Position numbers and translations under genes: made by a program. The notes beneath the pieces are model-generated. The model was given only the letters and a program-made list of their open reading frames with translations, was not told the DNA's origin and did not search any database. Positions 42,640 to 53,908 of a DNA stretch of 64,000 nucleotides are shown here, in pieces (the first letter of the stretch is position 1; each line of letters begins with the position of its first letter). This DNA comes from Muricea muricata (Eukaryota; Cnidaria; Anthozoa; Malacalcyonacea; Plexauridae), in assembly GCA_963855995.1 (NCBI GenBank), contig OY979729.1, forward strand, positions 7,272,115 to 7,336,114, written 5' to 3'.

Positions 42640-43905
42640 CTTAGATCATTTCATGATTTTGTATACGCAGAGAATCTAGACATAGTAGCTGTCACGCAAA
42701 CATGGCTTAACGTGGAAGTACTGCCTTCAGGTTACAAGATCGTCAGGAAAGATCGACCAGATGATAAACGCGGTGGAGGTGTAATGCTAGCGTTACGTGA
42801 AGGTCTTGAATACAACAGAATTACTTGGGGTGTCAGGTCTGATCGTCAGTATGGAAATCATCGCTATTGAACTTGAGTCACAGAGGAGAAAGAAAAGTCT
42901 CGTGTGCGTTTGCCACCGGCCACTTAATTGAGATCTCAAAGATTGGCTTAACTTATTCGCCTCGTTTTTACAAATGGCGGATAACTATCAGAAAATACTC
43001 GTAACTGGAGACTTTGATTTCCCTGATCTAACATGGGATTCCAATATTATCCACACCCCGATTACCTCATTTCCGAGAACTTATTTACGACTTTTTCCTT
43101 CAGCAAATGAACATGTACCCGACACGATTCCGCAATGTCTTGGACCTAATCTTAACAAAGGCGCCAGAATCCATCGCTGATGTGTCTTGCGTAGCACCGG
43201 AATCATGCGATCTCTCTAGTGACCATGATTTGTTGATTTTCCATCTCAAAGTTCATGTCAAGCAATCATATTGTGATTTACGAACAGTTTTGGATTACAG
43301 TAAGGCTAACTGGGAAGGTTTATACGAAATCAGACACATTCAATCCTCATCAAGACAATAGCGTGAACAGAGACAGCTGTTCCACCAGATTGACCAACGA
43401 CGACATTGATCTGGAATGGCGAAATTAGAGCGATCCTTTCTTGGAATTTGTTTTGCGTCATATTCCAACCAAAGCAGTGACAAGACTAGCTCACCACCAT
43501 GGTTTCATCACGAGATCCGACATCTGATGAAGAGAAAAGAAACATCTAGACGTAAGGCAACGAAAGCGGTCGCCTAAGCCAATGGGATAAATTTCGAGAT
43601 CTACGTCGTTCCTGCAAGACATTAAAGAGTAGGGACTATAAAGAGGTGGAACTCCCGCAATGTTTTGTACCCACTTTTTCAAAATTTTTAGTGCGCATGC
43701 TCCATGTGTCCCTATTGATCAAAAGGAAACGGAAGGAGTATTTCTAGTGGCTGCCAGGAATTGATGCAATCAAACACCAAGAAGTTTTGGTCGGCATTTA
43801 AGTCCGTTTCAAAAACTTCCAATGTACTGAGCAAAATGTGTTGGTCTTGTTGGTCTCGTGATAAAACCACCGTTGCCGCTGATAACCCAGACGAAATCGG
43901 AGCTG
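42640..43905 (+). pseudogene. Non-LTR endonuclease and linker relic
   Basis: Broken into several frames. In order: LDIVAVTQTWL (endonuclease Glu region), KDRPDDKRGGGVMLAL, KILVTGDFDFPDLTW (Asp/Asn region), SSDHDLLIFHL (SDH motif), then the linker pieces WDKFRDLRRSCKTLK and NTKKFWSAFKSVSK, and finally ADNPDEIGAV. This is the order seen in CR1/L2-like ORF2 before the reverse transcriptase, which is absent. Stops and frameshifts throughout show an old copy. It differs in sequence from the elements at 10.5 and 51 kb. Confidence 0.8.
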
Positions 43906-46084
43906 TAAGCTTGTAGCCAATCAGAGCTTTCGTTCGCCAACAGATGCGATCTGGTTCGTCAAATTTCAATTTCCAACATGGCGACTGTTTTGAAGAGTTC
44001 ACTGGCATGGAATGAACTTATGAACAAGCGCTAAAGAAGCGAATTATTACATAACTACAGTTCGCTTAGGGTGAGGACATTGGTTGACTTTCTCCCGGGA
44101 AATGTGGCTAAAAGCGACATGATTTCGACGCGAATTAGCAGAAATATTTCAGCGTAGTGTGTAGTCTGTGGATGGATTGTGGAACTTAGTGTCACAACTC
44201 ACAAGGTACGATGTTATAATTTTTCTGAGATATTAAATATTTAGTATCATAAATATCAAGGCACCAGTCGATCTGTGTAAACTGCACGAGTACAATGATA
44301 GTCTTGGTGCTGGCTTTATTGTTGATATTATATTGAATATTTCCTTGTATTTCATAAAGTCTAAGCTTGTATGGTTGTGATTTGTTAGTGTTCAAATTAT
44401 ATTTAAATGCCAAACTCACAATAAATGATTTAAGTTCTTTTATTTTTAATACACGTTATAAACAATATTGAAATTTATAAATTAAAGTATATGATTGTGC
44501 CATACAAAAAGCTAATGCAATAAATTACAACGTTTACATTGGAGAATGGTGCTACAGTATTTGTATGAAACTACATTTTAAATTATGCCACATGTATTCA
44601 AATTTTTGTACCAATTTTACTTATTCTTAATTATTCTTATGTTTATAAAATAAGGAGGTTTTAGCTAGCCCATATAGTGTCTGTTGAATTGGACCCTAAC
44701 GAGGGACTTTTTTCAATGATATCTGAGTTGGAAGTTTTAAGTTTGCCAGATGAATTTCATTTGTGTATAGTTTTGTTGCCAACGATATTATAAAGGAAAT
44801 ATCAAAACAACATACGATAATGTTAACAGACATGCATGTTTATCATTAATACTGTATAAAGTTATGACAAACTTATATGAACTTAGTAATCTTTGTGTAT
44901 TAGTCAAAATCTTAATGTCTTCAGAGCACGCCTTCAAGCCACGCTCGTCTATATTTATGTTACTGAGTTACTGTTAGTAATTTAGCTAAGATGAACTTAA
45001 CTTTGGTTTTCTGGCTTACACCCTGAATAAGACATTTAGCAATTAAGCGTAGTTTCCATTTGGTCGCAACTGCAAAGCTATTTTTGACAATGTGATAAAG
45101 TGTACATCTACCCTCTTTTTGTCATCAAATTAGTCATGTTACAGTAAGTGTAGATCAGTGTACATACTTTATCACATCGATCACTTTGATATATCAACGG
45201 CATTCACGGGTAAAAGAAAACTAAGCTTTACCTAAGATTCAAAACTGCCATACTCGCAGATACATGTACACATAGCGTACTAGCCGTACTTATTTTTTTA
45301 TTTTCCTGGGATTTTGTGAAGAAATATATTTGTTTCGCAAAATGCAAATACTTTTTATGGAGTAGTATATTAATACAAATATGTGGTGTCTGAGCCAGTG
45401 AAGTGCCAACGTTACAAGCTTGGATTTATAAACTAACAATGTGAAAAAGCTTGAGATAATTATAGTAAGCTTTAATCTCACTGAAGAAACCAGTGTCACA
45501 ATGCATTCTCACATATTTTAAATTGCAGTGTAGAAAGAATTTTTCAACATAGTAAACACTTTTCTTTTTTCTTTTTTAATTTTATTTGAGATGGCAACTA
45601 TGGGCCACCATAGATAGCTACTTTAGAACATCAAAAATGTGGATACAATGTATAGAACTTTATAAACTGTTTGAAGCAGGATTCAACAATGGTATTGAGG
45701 CAGCATTGTTCCTGGTTGTCAACAATATTGTTTGGTATTCTTACACTCATTGCAGGTTGATTCATACTCAACAATATTTTTCATAACTTGTAGCAATGTT
45801 GCCCCAACAATATTTTTGCATCCTATTTTCCTGTAACAACTCGTATCCTGTAACAACTCATAATTTTTTGCTGTGTAATATTTATATTCTTTGAACAATT
45901 ATTGAATATATAATATGAAGAGAGCATGGACTTACACTGTGTAAAACAATAGTGAATATACTGGTGAACTATGAATATGGTATATATTGGTTTAGTATTA
46001 TCAATTGACAAATATTGTTTAATTATTATTATGAACTTACAAAGATTCAAAACTGATTTATCAAATGATAAGATACATATCATA
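43906..46084. other. AT-rich interval without recognised genes
   Basis: Several short frames on both strands, none with recognisable motifs. ACAATATT motifs recur at about 45720-45815. I see no element ends here. Confidence 0.5.
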
Positions 46085-46777
46085 TTTTAAAGATTGGCTG
46101 GTATCTACAGTATTATGGAAATGCTCCACATTCTGCCACTCTACATTTGCTTAATGCTTTCTGGACATTTATCCACCTTGCATTTGATATCACTTCCTCA
46201 TTCAAAGAAAATTTTGTGAGAATGTAATTCAGTGAACTTCTAAAATAGTAGTGAACAGCAACAAAAACTTTTGATGGGCAGCTAGAGAAATATCTCCTTC
46301 CTTCAGCAGCTTGTTAATTTGAGTGTGAACACCTCCTGGTTCAAATCCTCATCCTTTAGGCCATCAAGATCTGTAATAGCAGTATCTCTAATATTGTCTG
46401 GTTTGACAGTACGATTTTCAATTTTACTTCCTCGGGATACTATCATTGATGGATTCTTGCAAAATATGTATCGTTGGCTAAATTCTTTGTAAGAGTTGAT
46501 TAAAGTTAGTAAACGATTGAATCGAGGTATTATGGAACAGAAGAACAGATTCCATGATCGGGTTTGAAGACGCTTCCGTTACTCTCTTGAATCTTAGCCT
46601 TGCATCTTCAAAATTCTCACTTAGAAAGTAGGACTTTAAACTTGGAATCTTCTTTAGTGCTCCTTCAATGAACCTTTCTAAAGAAAGCCAGAGACAAGAG
46701 ACATGCTTTTGATATTCTTGATTACAAAATTCAAAATATTCTATCAGCTTTTCTTTTCTCTTGGAGCTTTTGCCCAC
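46085..46777 (-). pseudogene. hAT-type transposase relic, C-terminal part
   Basis: The open 99-residue part (46777-46478) reads CLWLSLERFIEGALKKIPSLKSYFLSENF and NTSIQSFTNFNQLLQR, split here by mutations. Broken frames continue to about 46085 with TDLDGLKDEDLNQEVF, INKLLKEGDISLAAHQKF and LNEEVISNARWINVQKAL. This order resembles the region between the catalytic core and the C-terminus of invertebrate hAT-like transposases and their derived zinc-finger proteins. Frame changes occur at about 46475 and 46330. The catalytic core is absent. Confidence 0.65.
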
Positions 46778-47035
46778 AAGTCAATTAAAAAACTTCAATA
46801 TTTATACCAGCAAATTCAGTGAAGACAAGAACGGGAAAGGTGGACAATGACGTATTTTGTTGTGTCATGGGAGGGACAAAACAAAACATGACAACACAAA
46901 CTACACACTGATTAATATTGTACGCAAATGAACAAAAACAATACCCTCACTATTCTCTTTTCACAAATGACAAACAGATAAGTGTTGGGATAAAACACGC
47001 ATCCGGAATTACGGAAATACGGAATTGCGGAAGCG

Positions 47036-47223
47036 GAAAAAGGGATAAAACGCGGAAGGGATAAAACGCGGAAAGAGGGATAAAACGCGGAAAAAAGGAT
47101 AAAACGCGGAAAAAGGGATAAAACGCGGAAAAGGGATAAAACGCGGAAAAGGGATAAAACGCGGAAAAAGGGATAAAACGCGGAAAAAAGGATAAAACGC
47201 GGAAAAAGGGATAAAACACGGAA
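47036..47223. repeat. GGGATAAAACGCGGAAAAA array, left arm
   Basis: About ten units of 15 to 19 bp, varying in the length of the A run. It mirrors the array at 48708-48845. Confidence 0.93.
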
Positions 47224-47396
47224 AACCAAAAAGAAGCGTGCATTCAAAAATTTCGAAGTGCTAAAATGTCGTCAATCACTGAGTCCTCCACCGGCATGCC
47301 AACCGAATAGTTTATCCTCTACTAATCAACGTCCTAGCGCGCACATTACAATAGAATTCGAAAATATAAAGTCAGCTCATCCCACAACGCTGTAAC

Positions 47397-48342
47397 ATAT
47401 CCTAGAGAAGGCTGAAGATCTGTTAAACAAAGATTGTGCAGTAATGCAAGCACCCAGTTCGAAAGACGCGGAAACCTTTATGGTTGAAAGCGAAACCATG
47501 GTTAAACCACACTATGTAACTGTAGCAAAAAACGGAAAGGTTACGTGCAACGATTGCCCGGGTTCGAATGCATACAAGATTTGTTCCCATTCTTTAGCCG
47601 TAGCTGAAAAAAATGGTCGTACAGCTGATTACCTAAAGTGGCTCAGAACGAAAGGCCCTCAGCAGATGAATCTTACATCGCTAATTACATCCGATAGCAA
47701 TAAAGGTGTTGGTAAAAAGAGTTCTAAAACATCAACAGCAAGGCGAAACACCAATAAAGCTCCGCCAACCAATGTCGTGGATCGTGTAACATGCATTTCC
47801 ACATTAGAAACAGTAAGTTTATCGCCCTCAACGTCGACAAATCCTACATGCTTACAACCACAACTGGTGGCAACCAATCTTCAGCATTCAAACTCGGGAT
47901 TCGTAAATTCTAGTTTTCAATGTAATCAACCTTCAGGTGCTACATATCCGTCGATGGTATATGCAAGATCTTCTTCTAGCCAATCCTGCGGTGGTTCGTC
48001 ACACGCGTACGGTGGTTTCCGGATCACATTCCTGCAATTAGCTCTCCCCTGGTGCGTTTGTGCTATGGCTGCCCACAAACATTGAAGCCTGGAGGTATGA
48101 TTGCCACCCCTCCTAACGACTTGGTCATAATGACTCGGATGAACAGGCAATATCGAGATAATACTCCGGGAGAAATGAGGTCCAAGGAAGGAAACGTGTA
48201 TTTTCACTTAAATGTTCACTGCATCAGTAGAAAGCAGCCGTATTTCAGTCCACAAATAGCAACTTTGTCAAACGAAACTGCGCCATACCTGACTCAGGCG
48301 CATTTACATTTTCTTAGAGCATTTGGACTAAATTTGCCATTT
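47397..48342 (+). pseudogene. SWIM zinc-finger protein, MULE-associated, with one frameshift
   Basis: The frame is open from about 47397 (ILEKAEDLLNKDCAV) and has its first ATG at 47444. It encodes HYVTVAKNGKVTCNDCPGS then YKICSHSLAVAEKNG, a SWIM-type zinc finger (CxxC with CSH), a Ser/Thr-rich low-complexity middle, and then, after a one-base shift near 48030, the frame at 48052-48342 with LVRLCYGCPQTLKPGG, PPNDLVIMTRMNRQYRD and FHLNVHCISRKQPYF. This SWIM plus C-terminal cysteine/histidine module is familiar from cnidarian transposon-like proteins. The MULE catalytic domain that would normally precede it is missing, so the copy is internally deleted. SWIM fingers bind DNA or protein in MuDR-type transposases. 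Confidence 0.72.
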
Positions 48343-48450
48343 TAAAAAGGGTTGTCCGTTATCTGACTTAGAGAGAAGACATGCAATATTAATTTGAACG
48401 ATTTCTATATTTTTAAAATAAGAAAAAAAATTGAGCCACTTTGCTCAGCG

Positions 48451-48602
48451 GCCGCGGAAGATCGATAACTGGGGGGGGGTACATATTCACATATTCGTGT
48501 CCACAGACTGTAAAAACAATCGATTTCAAAAGAAATTAATGATGCACAACACGAATATATGATTATCTGCTCCCCCCCCCCAATTATCGATCTTCCGCGG
48601 CC
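48451..48602. mobile_element. Foldback MITE nested in the MULE-like element
   Basis: GCCGCGGAAGATCGATAACT followed by a G run at the left is mirrored by a C run and ATTATCGATCTTCCGCGGC at the right. It is 150 bases long and non-coding. A related fragment lies at 36085-36230. Confidence 0.8.
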
Positions 48603-48707
48603 CCTGGCTTTGCTTGGTTCAGTTTTATTATGCTGCAGTCCATACTTGAACAATATTTTCCTTATAATTGATAAAAAATGATGATATAGAACAAAGACGT
48701 GTTATCC

Positions 48708-48845
48708 CTTTTTCCGCGTTTTATCCTTTTTTCCGTGTTATCCCTTTTTCCGCGTTTTATCCTTTTTTCCGCGTTTTATCCCTTTTTCCGCGTTTTATCC
48801 CTTTTTCCGCGTTTTATCCCTTTTTCCGCGTTTTATTCCTTTTTC
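48708..48845. repeat. GGGATAAAACGCGGAAAAA array, right arm (inverted)
   Basis: About seven units of the reverse complement (TTTTTCCGCGTTTTATCCC). It forms the inner part of the right terminal inverted repeat of the MULE-like element. Confidence 0.93.
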
Positions 48846-49129
48846 CGCTTCCGCAATTCCGTATTTCCGTAATTCCGGATCCGTGTTTTATCCCAACCCA
48901 AACAGATCATTCCATAATCGTTACTATATCATAACAACCATGCCTCAGTCCGGCAGAGGACGACCAAAAAATCCAGCTAAATTAATCGTCGAGTAGAAAA
49001 AAGTCGTATTGAAAATAAAAAAGCGTGAACAATGCAGACGAGATCCGAAAAGTGGAAGCTTAGAATTGTCAGTTTGTCGTTATTAGTTGCTAGTTAATAC
49101 ATAATATAGATTTAGCAGTTATAGATTAC

Positions 49130-49450
49130 TTGAAAAGTTACTTAGAAATGAAGGATTTCCATTACTTTAATCTTGTATGTTATGTTTGAATACTGTACCT
49201 TATCAGATACTGTATACTCAGATTTTTAAGATCAGTTGGCAGTTTATTCCAGGTTTTAGCTGCATGGTAGCTAAAACTTCGTTTCAATGCGTTTGTTCTA
49301 GGTTTTGCCAGCTTTCACATAGTGCAATTAGCACGTAAATTATTTTGGTCATTTACTGATAATTGAAACTGGTCAGATATTGATATTAGAACTTGATCTT
49401 TGAATATTTTGTGCATAAACAATAGCGTATCAGTGAATCGCAGGTGATTA
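49130..49450 (-). pseudogene. 3' end of a non-LTR reverse transcriptase ORF
   Basis: The reverse strand gives LRFTDTLLFMHKIFKDQ, NDQNNLRANCTM, then after one stop RTNALKRSFSYHAAKTWNKL and PTDLKN. A basic residue run followed by AAKTWNKLP is the usual C-terminal block of CR1/Jockey-type reverse transcriptases. Only this tip of the element remains. Confidence 0.65.
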
Positions 49451-49685
49451 TAGTCTGCTATTTATGTAAACTCACTGGCAAACCAAATTCACACACCAAA
49501 CTATCGCCATCGGCTGTTTTTTTTTTGGGAATATCTTTTCTCTACGTTGCTCAGTGCTCGACTGACATGTGCAATCAAGCACTTGTTGATCGTTTACATC
49601 ACGGTATTTTGGTTGTTGCGACAGAATTGCAGAAATTCCTAGCGGAGGTGCATCTACAGTGACAAACTTTAGTTTTCTTTTGACT

Positions 49686-49942
49686 TATGACCAGCGTGAT
49701 GTTTTACGTGGAGAGAATGTCAACCAGATGAAACCATACATGGCATCATAAAACGAGACCAACCGAAGCCACGATAGAGTTGGCGTAAGTTATTGTTTAT
49801 TTTGTCGTTTCCATTGTCTTTGTCAGTATACCATGTCCCGACAAGAATATTTTCATGGGGTGAAAGATGGAATTTTCCAATCGACGAGGCGATGCCGAGT
49901 TGATTGGAACATTCCATCTTTCACGTCATGAAAATATTCTTG
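49686..49942. repeat. Dispersed repeat shared with 57 kb, plus hairpin
   Basis: 49686-49830 matches the reverse complement of about 56945-57090 (GCGTGATGTT, GAAACCATA, CGAGACCAACCGAAGCCACG, AGTTGGCGTA, TGTCTTTGTCAGT). 49843-49942 folds on itself: AAGAATATTTTCATG and GTGAAAGATGGAA pair with TTCCATCTTTCAC and CATGAAAATATTCTT. It is probably a truncated foldback element. Confidence 0.7.
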
Positions 49943-50168
49943 CCATTGCACGAATTAAAACATTCATTTGTTTTATATGATACCAAAACAGATTATTGAC
50001 AAGAAGTTAGATCGCCATTTTGTTTTGTTAGTTTAGTAAATAAAATTTCATCGCTCACATTGTGGCGCCACGTTCATGCATTCGCCATTTAATGCGTACG
50101 GAATGTGTGCAATGGTAACATTAAAATCTCATAATAAAATCTTCCATGTCGTAGAAAAAAGGTGACGA

Positions 50169-51632
50169 TCAATTAAGGTGATGATCCAGGTATGTCCCGA
50201 GAAGTTTTGCTGACGAAACATGTTCAATGGTCACATCGTTAATTGAGATCTGCTTGCTGATGTTCTCAAGTTGATGCACCTTTGCTAGTTGTGAGGTAGA
50301 TAATAACAACGCTTTCGTCTTGGAGGGATTGAGTACCAGGTTAGCATTTTTAGACCAGCTGTCGACATCATGCATACTCTCGGGCATATCAGAGAGAACA
50401 GAAGAAATATCTGCAGGTTTACAGTGTCTGTAGGTTGTAGTGTCATCTGCATATTGATGACATGATGCGTCAGGTATGCATGATGGAAGGTCAGCTACAT
50501 GCAGGTTAAAGATAAGAGGGGCCATAATCGATCCTTGAGGAACCCCGAAACTTACGTCACAGCAGTTCGATTTTTTGTCGTCAGCTTGAACGAAATGCTT
50601 CCTACCCGTAAGGTAATTCACGGTCCATTTTAGATAGTCCTTTGAAAAGCCAAAATCATTCAGTATACTGAGGACTGTCCTAAATTTAATAGTATCAAAC
50701 GCTTTGGAGTAGTCCGCCATAATCATCAACGTTACTTCACCTCGTTTCATAGCATGCTTGATGTCGTCCTTACTACCCAATAGCACTGTGGTTGCTGAAT
50801 GTCCTTTCCTGAAGCCAGAGATATTGTTTTTATACAATGCGTAGGCATCAATGTAACTGATGACTTGATGTTGAATTAATTTTTCGTACACCTTGGAAAG
50901 AACTGGAAGTATCGATATTGGACGGAGGTTAGATGCACTTGTTGGATTGTTACTATTTTTAGGAATTGGTGTTACTCGGGCCACTTTCCAGGCTTTCGGA
51001 AACGTAGATTTACTAATGAATGCATTAATGATGACAGTGAGTGGACTCGCGATGAACTGAGCCACAGGTTTAATAAACCTAGCAGGAATCTGATCTGGAC
51101 CCGTGGATGTGTCAAGACAAATTCTTTTGATCTCACGAAGAACTTCTTCACGTGTAACGGGGCGAAGTGTAAACTGCTGTTCAACTGGAGTTTCAGAGTC
51201 TATACTGCCAATGAAGTTCATTAAGTCTTCTTTAGTGTCTATTGTTGAGGCGCCGGCAGTACGTGTAGATGTTCCTGCAAAATGATCGTTTAGTTCATCA
51301 ACATCAAACCTTAATGGCTGTGGGCAGGGGTTTAGTATACGATGAATTACGCGCCATACTGCTTTTGGTTTCGATGACGAAAGGGCTATATTGATAAACG
51401 ATCGTTTGGCTTCTTTGATTTTAGTCTTTAGAAGGTTGCGAACCTTGCGGAATGCCTTCCATGCATCAGCCGTTTTCGTTGAGTGTGCAAGGTGACGCAA
51501 AAGGTTCCTTTCATTTTGAAGCTGCTCAATTTCCTGGTCATGCAACCATGGGGCAGGTGGGCGTGTGATTTTTATTCTCTTTAAAGGTGCGTGACGGTCA
51601 ATGCATTCCAAGATAAGTATTGAACATTTCAA
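50169..51632 (-). pseudogene. Reverse transcriptase part of the 50-52 kb element
   Basis: A 487-residue frame: RIKITRPPAPWLHDQEI (linker), TGPDQIPARFI, LRPISILPVLSKVYEKL, GFRKGHSATTVL, MADYSKAFDTI, GVPQGSIMAPLIFNL, the catalytic QYADDTTTY, VLNPSKTKALLLS and a last LLGTYLDHHLN. It overlaps the endonuclease frame by 35 bases; the pieces join as NTYLECIDRHAPLK if one base is corrected. The thumb and C-terminal block are missing. Confidence 0.88.
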
Positions 51633-52428
51633 GTTTTTCTTCAGGATCGTCGGATATTTCCACTATATTGAAGGGAAGTGATGAAAAATCCTCGATGAAG
51701 TCTTCTTCTTTAAAGGCACGCTCGTTACGAATCATCTTGTATCGTGGGACAAATCGTTCAGCACGGATGTTCAGACATGCATAAGGGCCATCGTGGTCAC
51801 TAACATTTGAGCATGGTAGAACGTTAGTATAAGTCACTCGTTTTGGGTCGTTAGAGATTATATGATCGATTAAAGTTTCACTAACTTGTGTGGTTCTTGT
51901 TGCTTTTTCCACATGCTGTGTTAAGTTAAATGTATATAATAAATCATTGTACTTCTTTGCTAGTGAATCAGATGGTTTCAATAAATCGATATTCATATCT
52001 CCAGTTATAATTAATAAGCCCGCCCACGAAGTTGTGAAATCTGATAACATACTCTCCATGTGCGTGAGCCATTGCTGAGTATCCATGATTCTAGTTGATC
52101 TGTAAATTGTTCCTAACAATAAGTGGCTATGTTTGTTTCGACCTTTAATTTCAAGCCAAAGATGTTCCAAGTCTGGATATCTAGATTCAATATCTTTCCG
52201 TCGTTTATATTTAACATTTGTTTTGATGTAGGCACCAACGCCACCACCCTTAATTTTATCCCTATTCCTAAACTGGCTCGCGTAACCAGTAATAGATGCA
52301 TGACTGAGCAAATAGGGATTGTCTCTTAACCATGTTTCACTTAGAGTTAAAATTTCAAAGCCATATTTCTGTATTACAAGCAACAAGTCATCGAAAGTTG
52401 ATGTCATGCATTGAGTATTTAAATGCAT
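51598..52428 (-). pseudogene. Endonuclease part of the 50-52 kb element
   Basis: A 276-residue frame with APE-like endonuclease motifs: FEILTLSETWL, KGGGVGAYIK, LLGTIYRS, LIITGDMNIDLL and NVSDHDGPY. The frame is open above 52428 toward about 52490 (DTHPDELASRQKQLSF), so it was originally continuous with the PHD-containing segment. Confidence 0.88.
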
Positions 52429-52462
52429 GAATGATAGTTGTTTTTGTCGGGAAGCGAGTTCA

Positions 52463-52900
52463 TCAGGATGAGTGTCGGAATTCTGGGGACCATTCAGATT
52501 TAAACTGTTCGACGATGAATCGTTTTGCAGAGCAGAAAAGTCCTTTTAATAGTGTACAGTTATTGCAGGTCCAAGTTATCGCTTGAGTAGCTCGGAGTGT
52601 CTTGCATAAATCAGGACCAATTCCTAAGCAGCAAGCGTGAACCAAATCAAAATAGTTATTGCATTGAAGCCGTTTGTGATTTCTCCGTACTGTCTTGAGG
52701 CATTGTTGACATTTCGCAGTAGATTTCGATTTGGCTTTAGCAGATTCATTAGTTGGACCAGGATTTGGGTGGATATCGCCACAGACGAGCAAAACAGCCG
52801 AAGAAGTTGCGTTAAATGATGCGGTTGAGTTGTGATAATACGATATGCGACTTTTAAGCCACTTATAATAATATATTTGCCATAAAACACGTTTATACAA
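52463..52900 (-). pseudogene. 2A-like motif and PHD-like finger, N-terminus of the 50-52 kb element
   Basis: Residues near 36-50 read SAVLLVCGDIHPNPGP, which matches the 2A peptide end NPGP but has His where active 2A peptides have Glu (DxExNPGP). A PHD-like finger follows: KCQQCLKTV, LQCNNYFDLVHACC and TWTCNNC. The second cysteine of the middle pair is replaced by Tyr. Such PHD-like fingers preceded by 2A-like peptides are known from metazoan CR1/L2-type retrotransposons. The frame ends about ten residues after the point where it should shift into the endonuclease frame. Confidence 0.75.
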
Positions 52901-53039
52901 AATAGCATGTAAATAGTATATAAAGTCATTGAGAATATAATAATTTGATCAAGAAGTAATTATGATAGAATTTACGTAGTATGGCGAGGAGACCTCCAGA
53001 AACCACGAGGTTTGTACAAGGGAGGTCACCTCATAATAA

Positions 53040-53908
53040 GGGATTATCTATTAAAAGTTACTTATAATATAATTATAATATTACTTTATTAGTATTATTA
53101 GGCAACACAAAATTATATGTGTTTTTATCCATAATTTAGGATGACTTTTCCAATAGAAATTTAATCATTCTGTTCCTGAAACAACTAGAAGTCTCTTGAC
53201 TAACAATATCTTTTGGTAATGAATTCCACAATTTTGGTCCCCGAAATAATATAGCAAATTTTTTAGCACTAGTTCTGCAAGCGTGAGTACGATAATCGAA
53301 TGCATGTCTTGTATCATATATGTGTATTTGATTTCCTGTAATAAACAACGTGTTAAGTGACGAAGGTAGAGAATGGCTATGGTATAAAAACATAAAATTA
53401 GCTGTGTAAAAAGTATTTATTTGGTATATATCCAACACGCCTAGCTGCAAAAAGAGTGGTTTTGTATGTGCACGATAATACGCGTTTGTAATTGCCCGCA
53501 CAGCGCGCTTTTGCATTAAAAGTAGCCTAGTCAGGTTACTGGGATAAGTAGAAGCCCAAACGATATTACAATAAGTTAAATAGGGATAAATTAGAGCGTA
53601 ATACAACATTAATTTCGTGTTGGTCAGTAAGCAGAAACGAGATCGATAAATTATTCCCACTGATTTAGAGATCTTTTTACATATGTAAGCAATGTGTTCG
53701 GACCATGATAGTTTTCATCAATATACACCCCTAAGAATTTAACGACATGTTCTTTTTTTAGTAGTTGGTCATCAAACGACAGCGACAGATCAGTATTGAT
53801 TCGTTTTTGTCTTGATTTGAAAACAACGTAATTAGTTTTCTCTATATTAACAGAGAGTTTATTCGCCCTCATCCAGCAGTCAAATTTTGATAATTCACTT
53901 TTTATTTA
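53040..53908 (-). pseudogene. 3' portion of another non-LTR element
   Basis: From about 53908 the minus strand reads SKFDCWMRANKLSVNIEKTN and VKFLGVYIDEN. After a one-base loss near 53690 it continues as SWSEHIAYICKKISKSVGII, then YPYLTYCNIVWA, LLLMQKRAVRAITNA and FRGPKLWNSLPKDI. This is the thumb and C-terminal block of a CR1/L2-type reverse transcriptase. An AT-rich 3' UTR of about 90 bases follows the stop at 53136. It starts near where the neighbouring element's protein stops, but the sequences are different families. Confidence 0.82.

Larger units (their letters stand above)
46980..48898. mobile_element. MULE-like element with array-bearing terminal inverted repeats
   Basis: Left end TTGGGATAAAACACGCATCC and right end in reverse complement TTGGGATAAAACACGGATCC, both continuing inward with GGAATTACGGAAATACGG, AATTGCGG, AAGCGGAAAAA and then a GGGATAAAACGCGGAAAAA tandem array. 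The 9-mer CAAACAGAT flanks it on both sides (46971-46979 and 48899-48907), a likely target duplication. The 9-bp duplication, long inverted repeats and an internal SWIM finger fit the Mutator-like class. The extreme 2-5 terminal bases do not match between the ends. Confidence 0.78.
50169..52930 (-). mobile_element. CR1/L2-like non-LTR retrotransposon, 3'-truncated
   Basis: In order on the minus strand: a short N-terminal segment with a 2A-like motif and a PHD-like finger (52900-52463), an endonuclease (52428-51598) and a reverse transcriptase (51632-50169). The 3' end is missing after LGTYLDHHLN. The order fits elements whose single or second ORF starts with a PHD finger. Two one-base frameshifts separate the pieces. 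It belongs to a different family from the element at 10.5 kb. Confidence 0.85.

Noticed and set aside
46336-46360. tRNA B-box-like GGTTCAAATCC
   Set aside because: It lies within the hAT relic and has no tRNA fold around it.
46912-47247. Phe/Leu/Ser-rich minus-strand frames of 97-111 codons
   Set aside because: Translation of the GGGATAAAACGCGG array.
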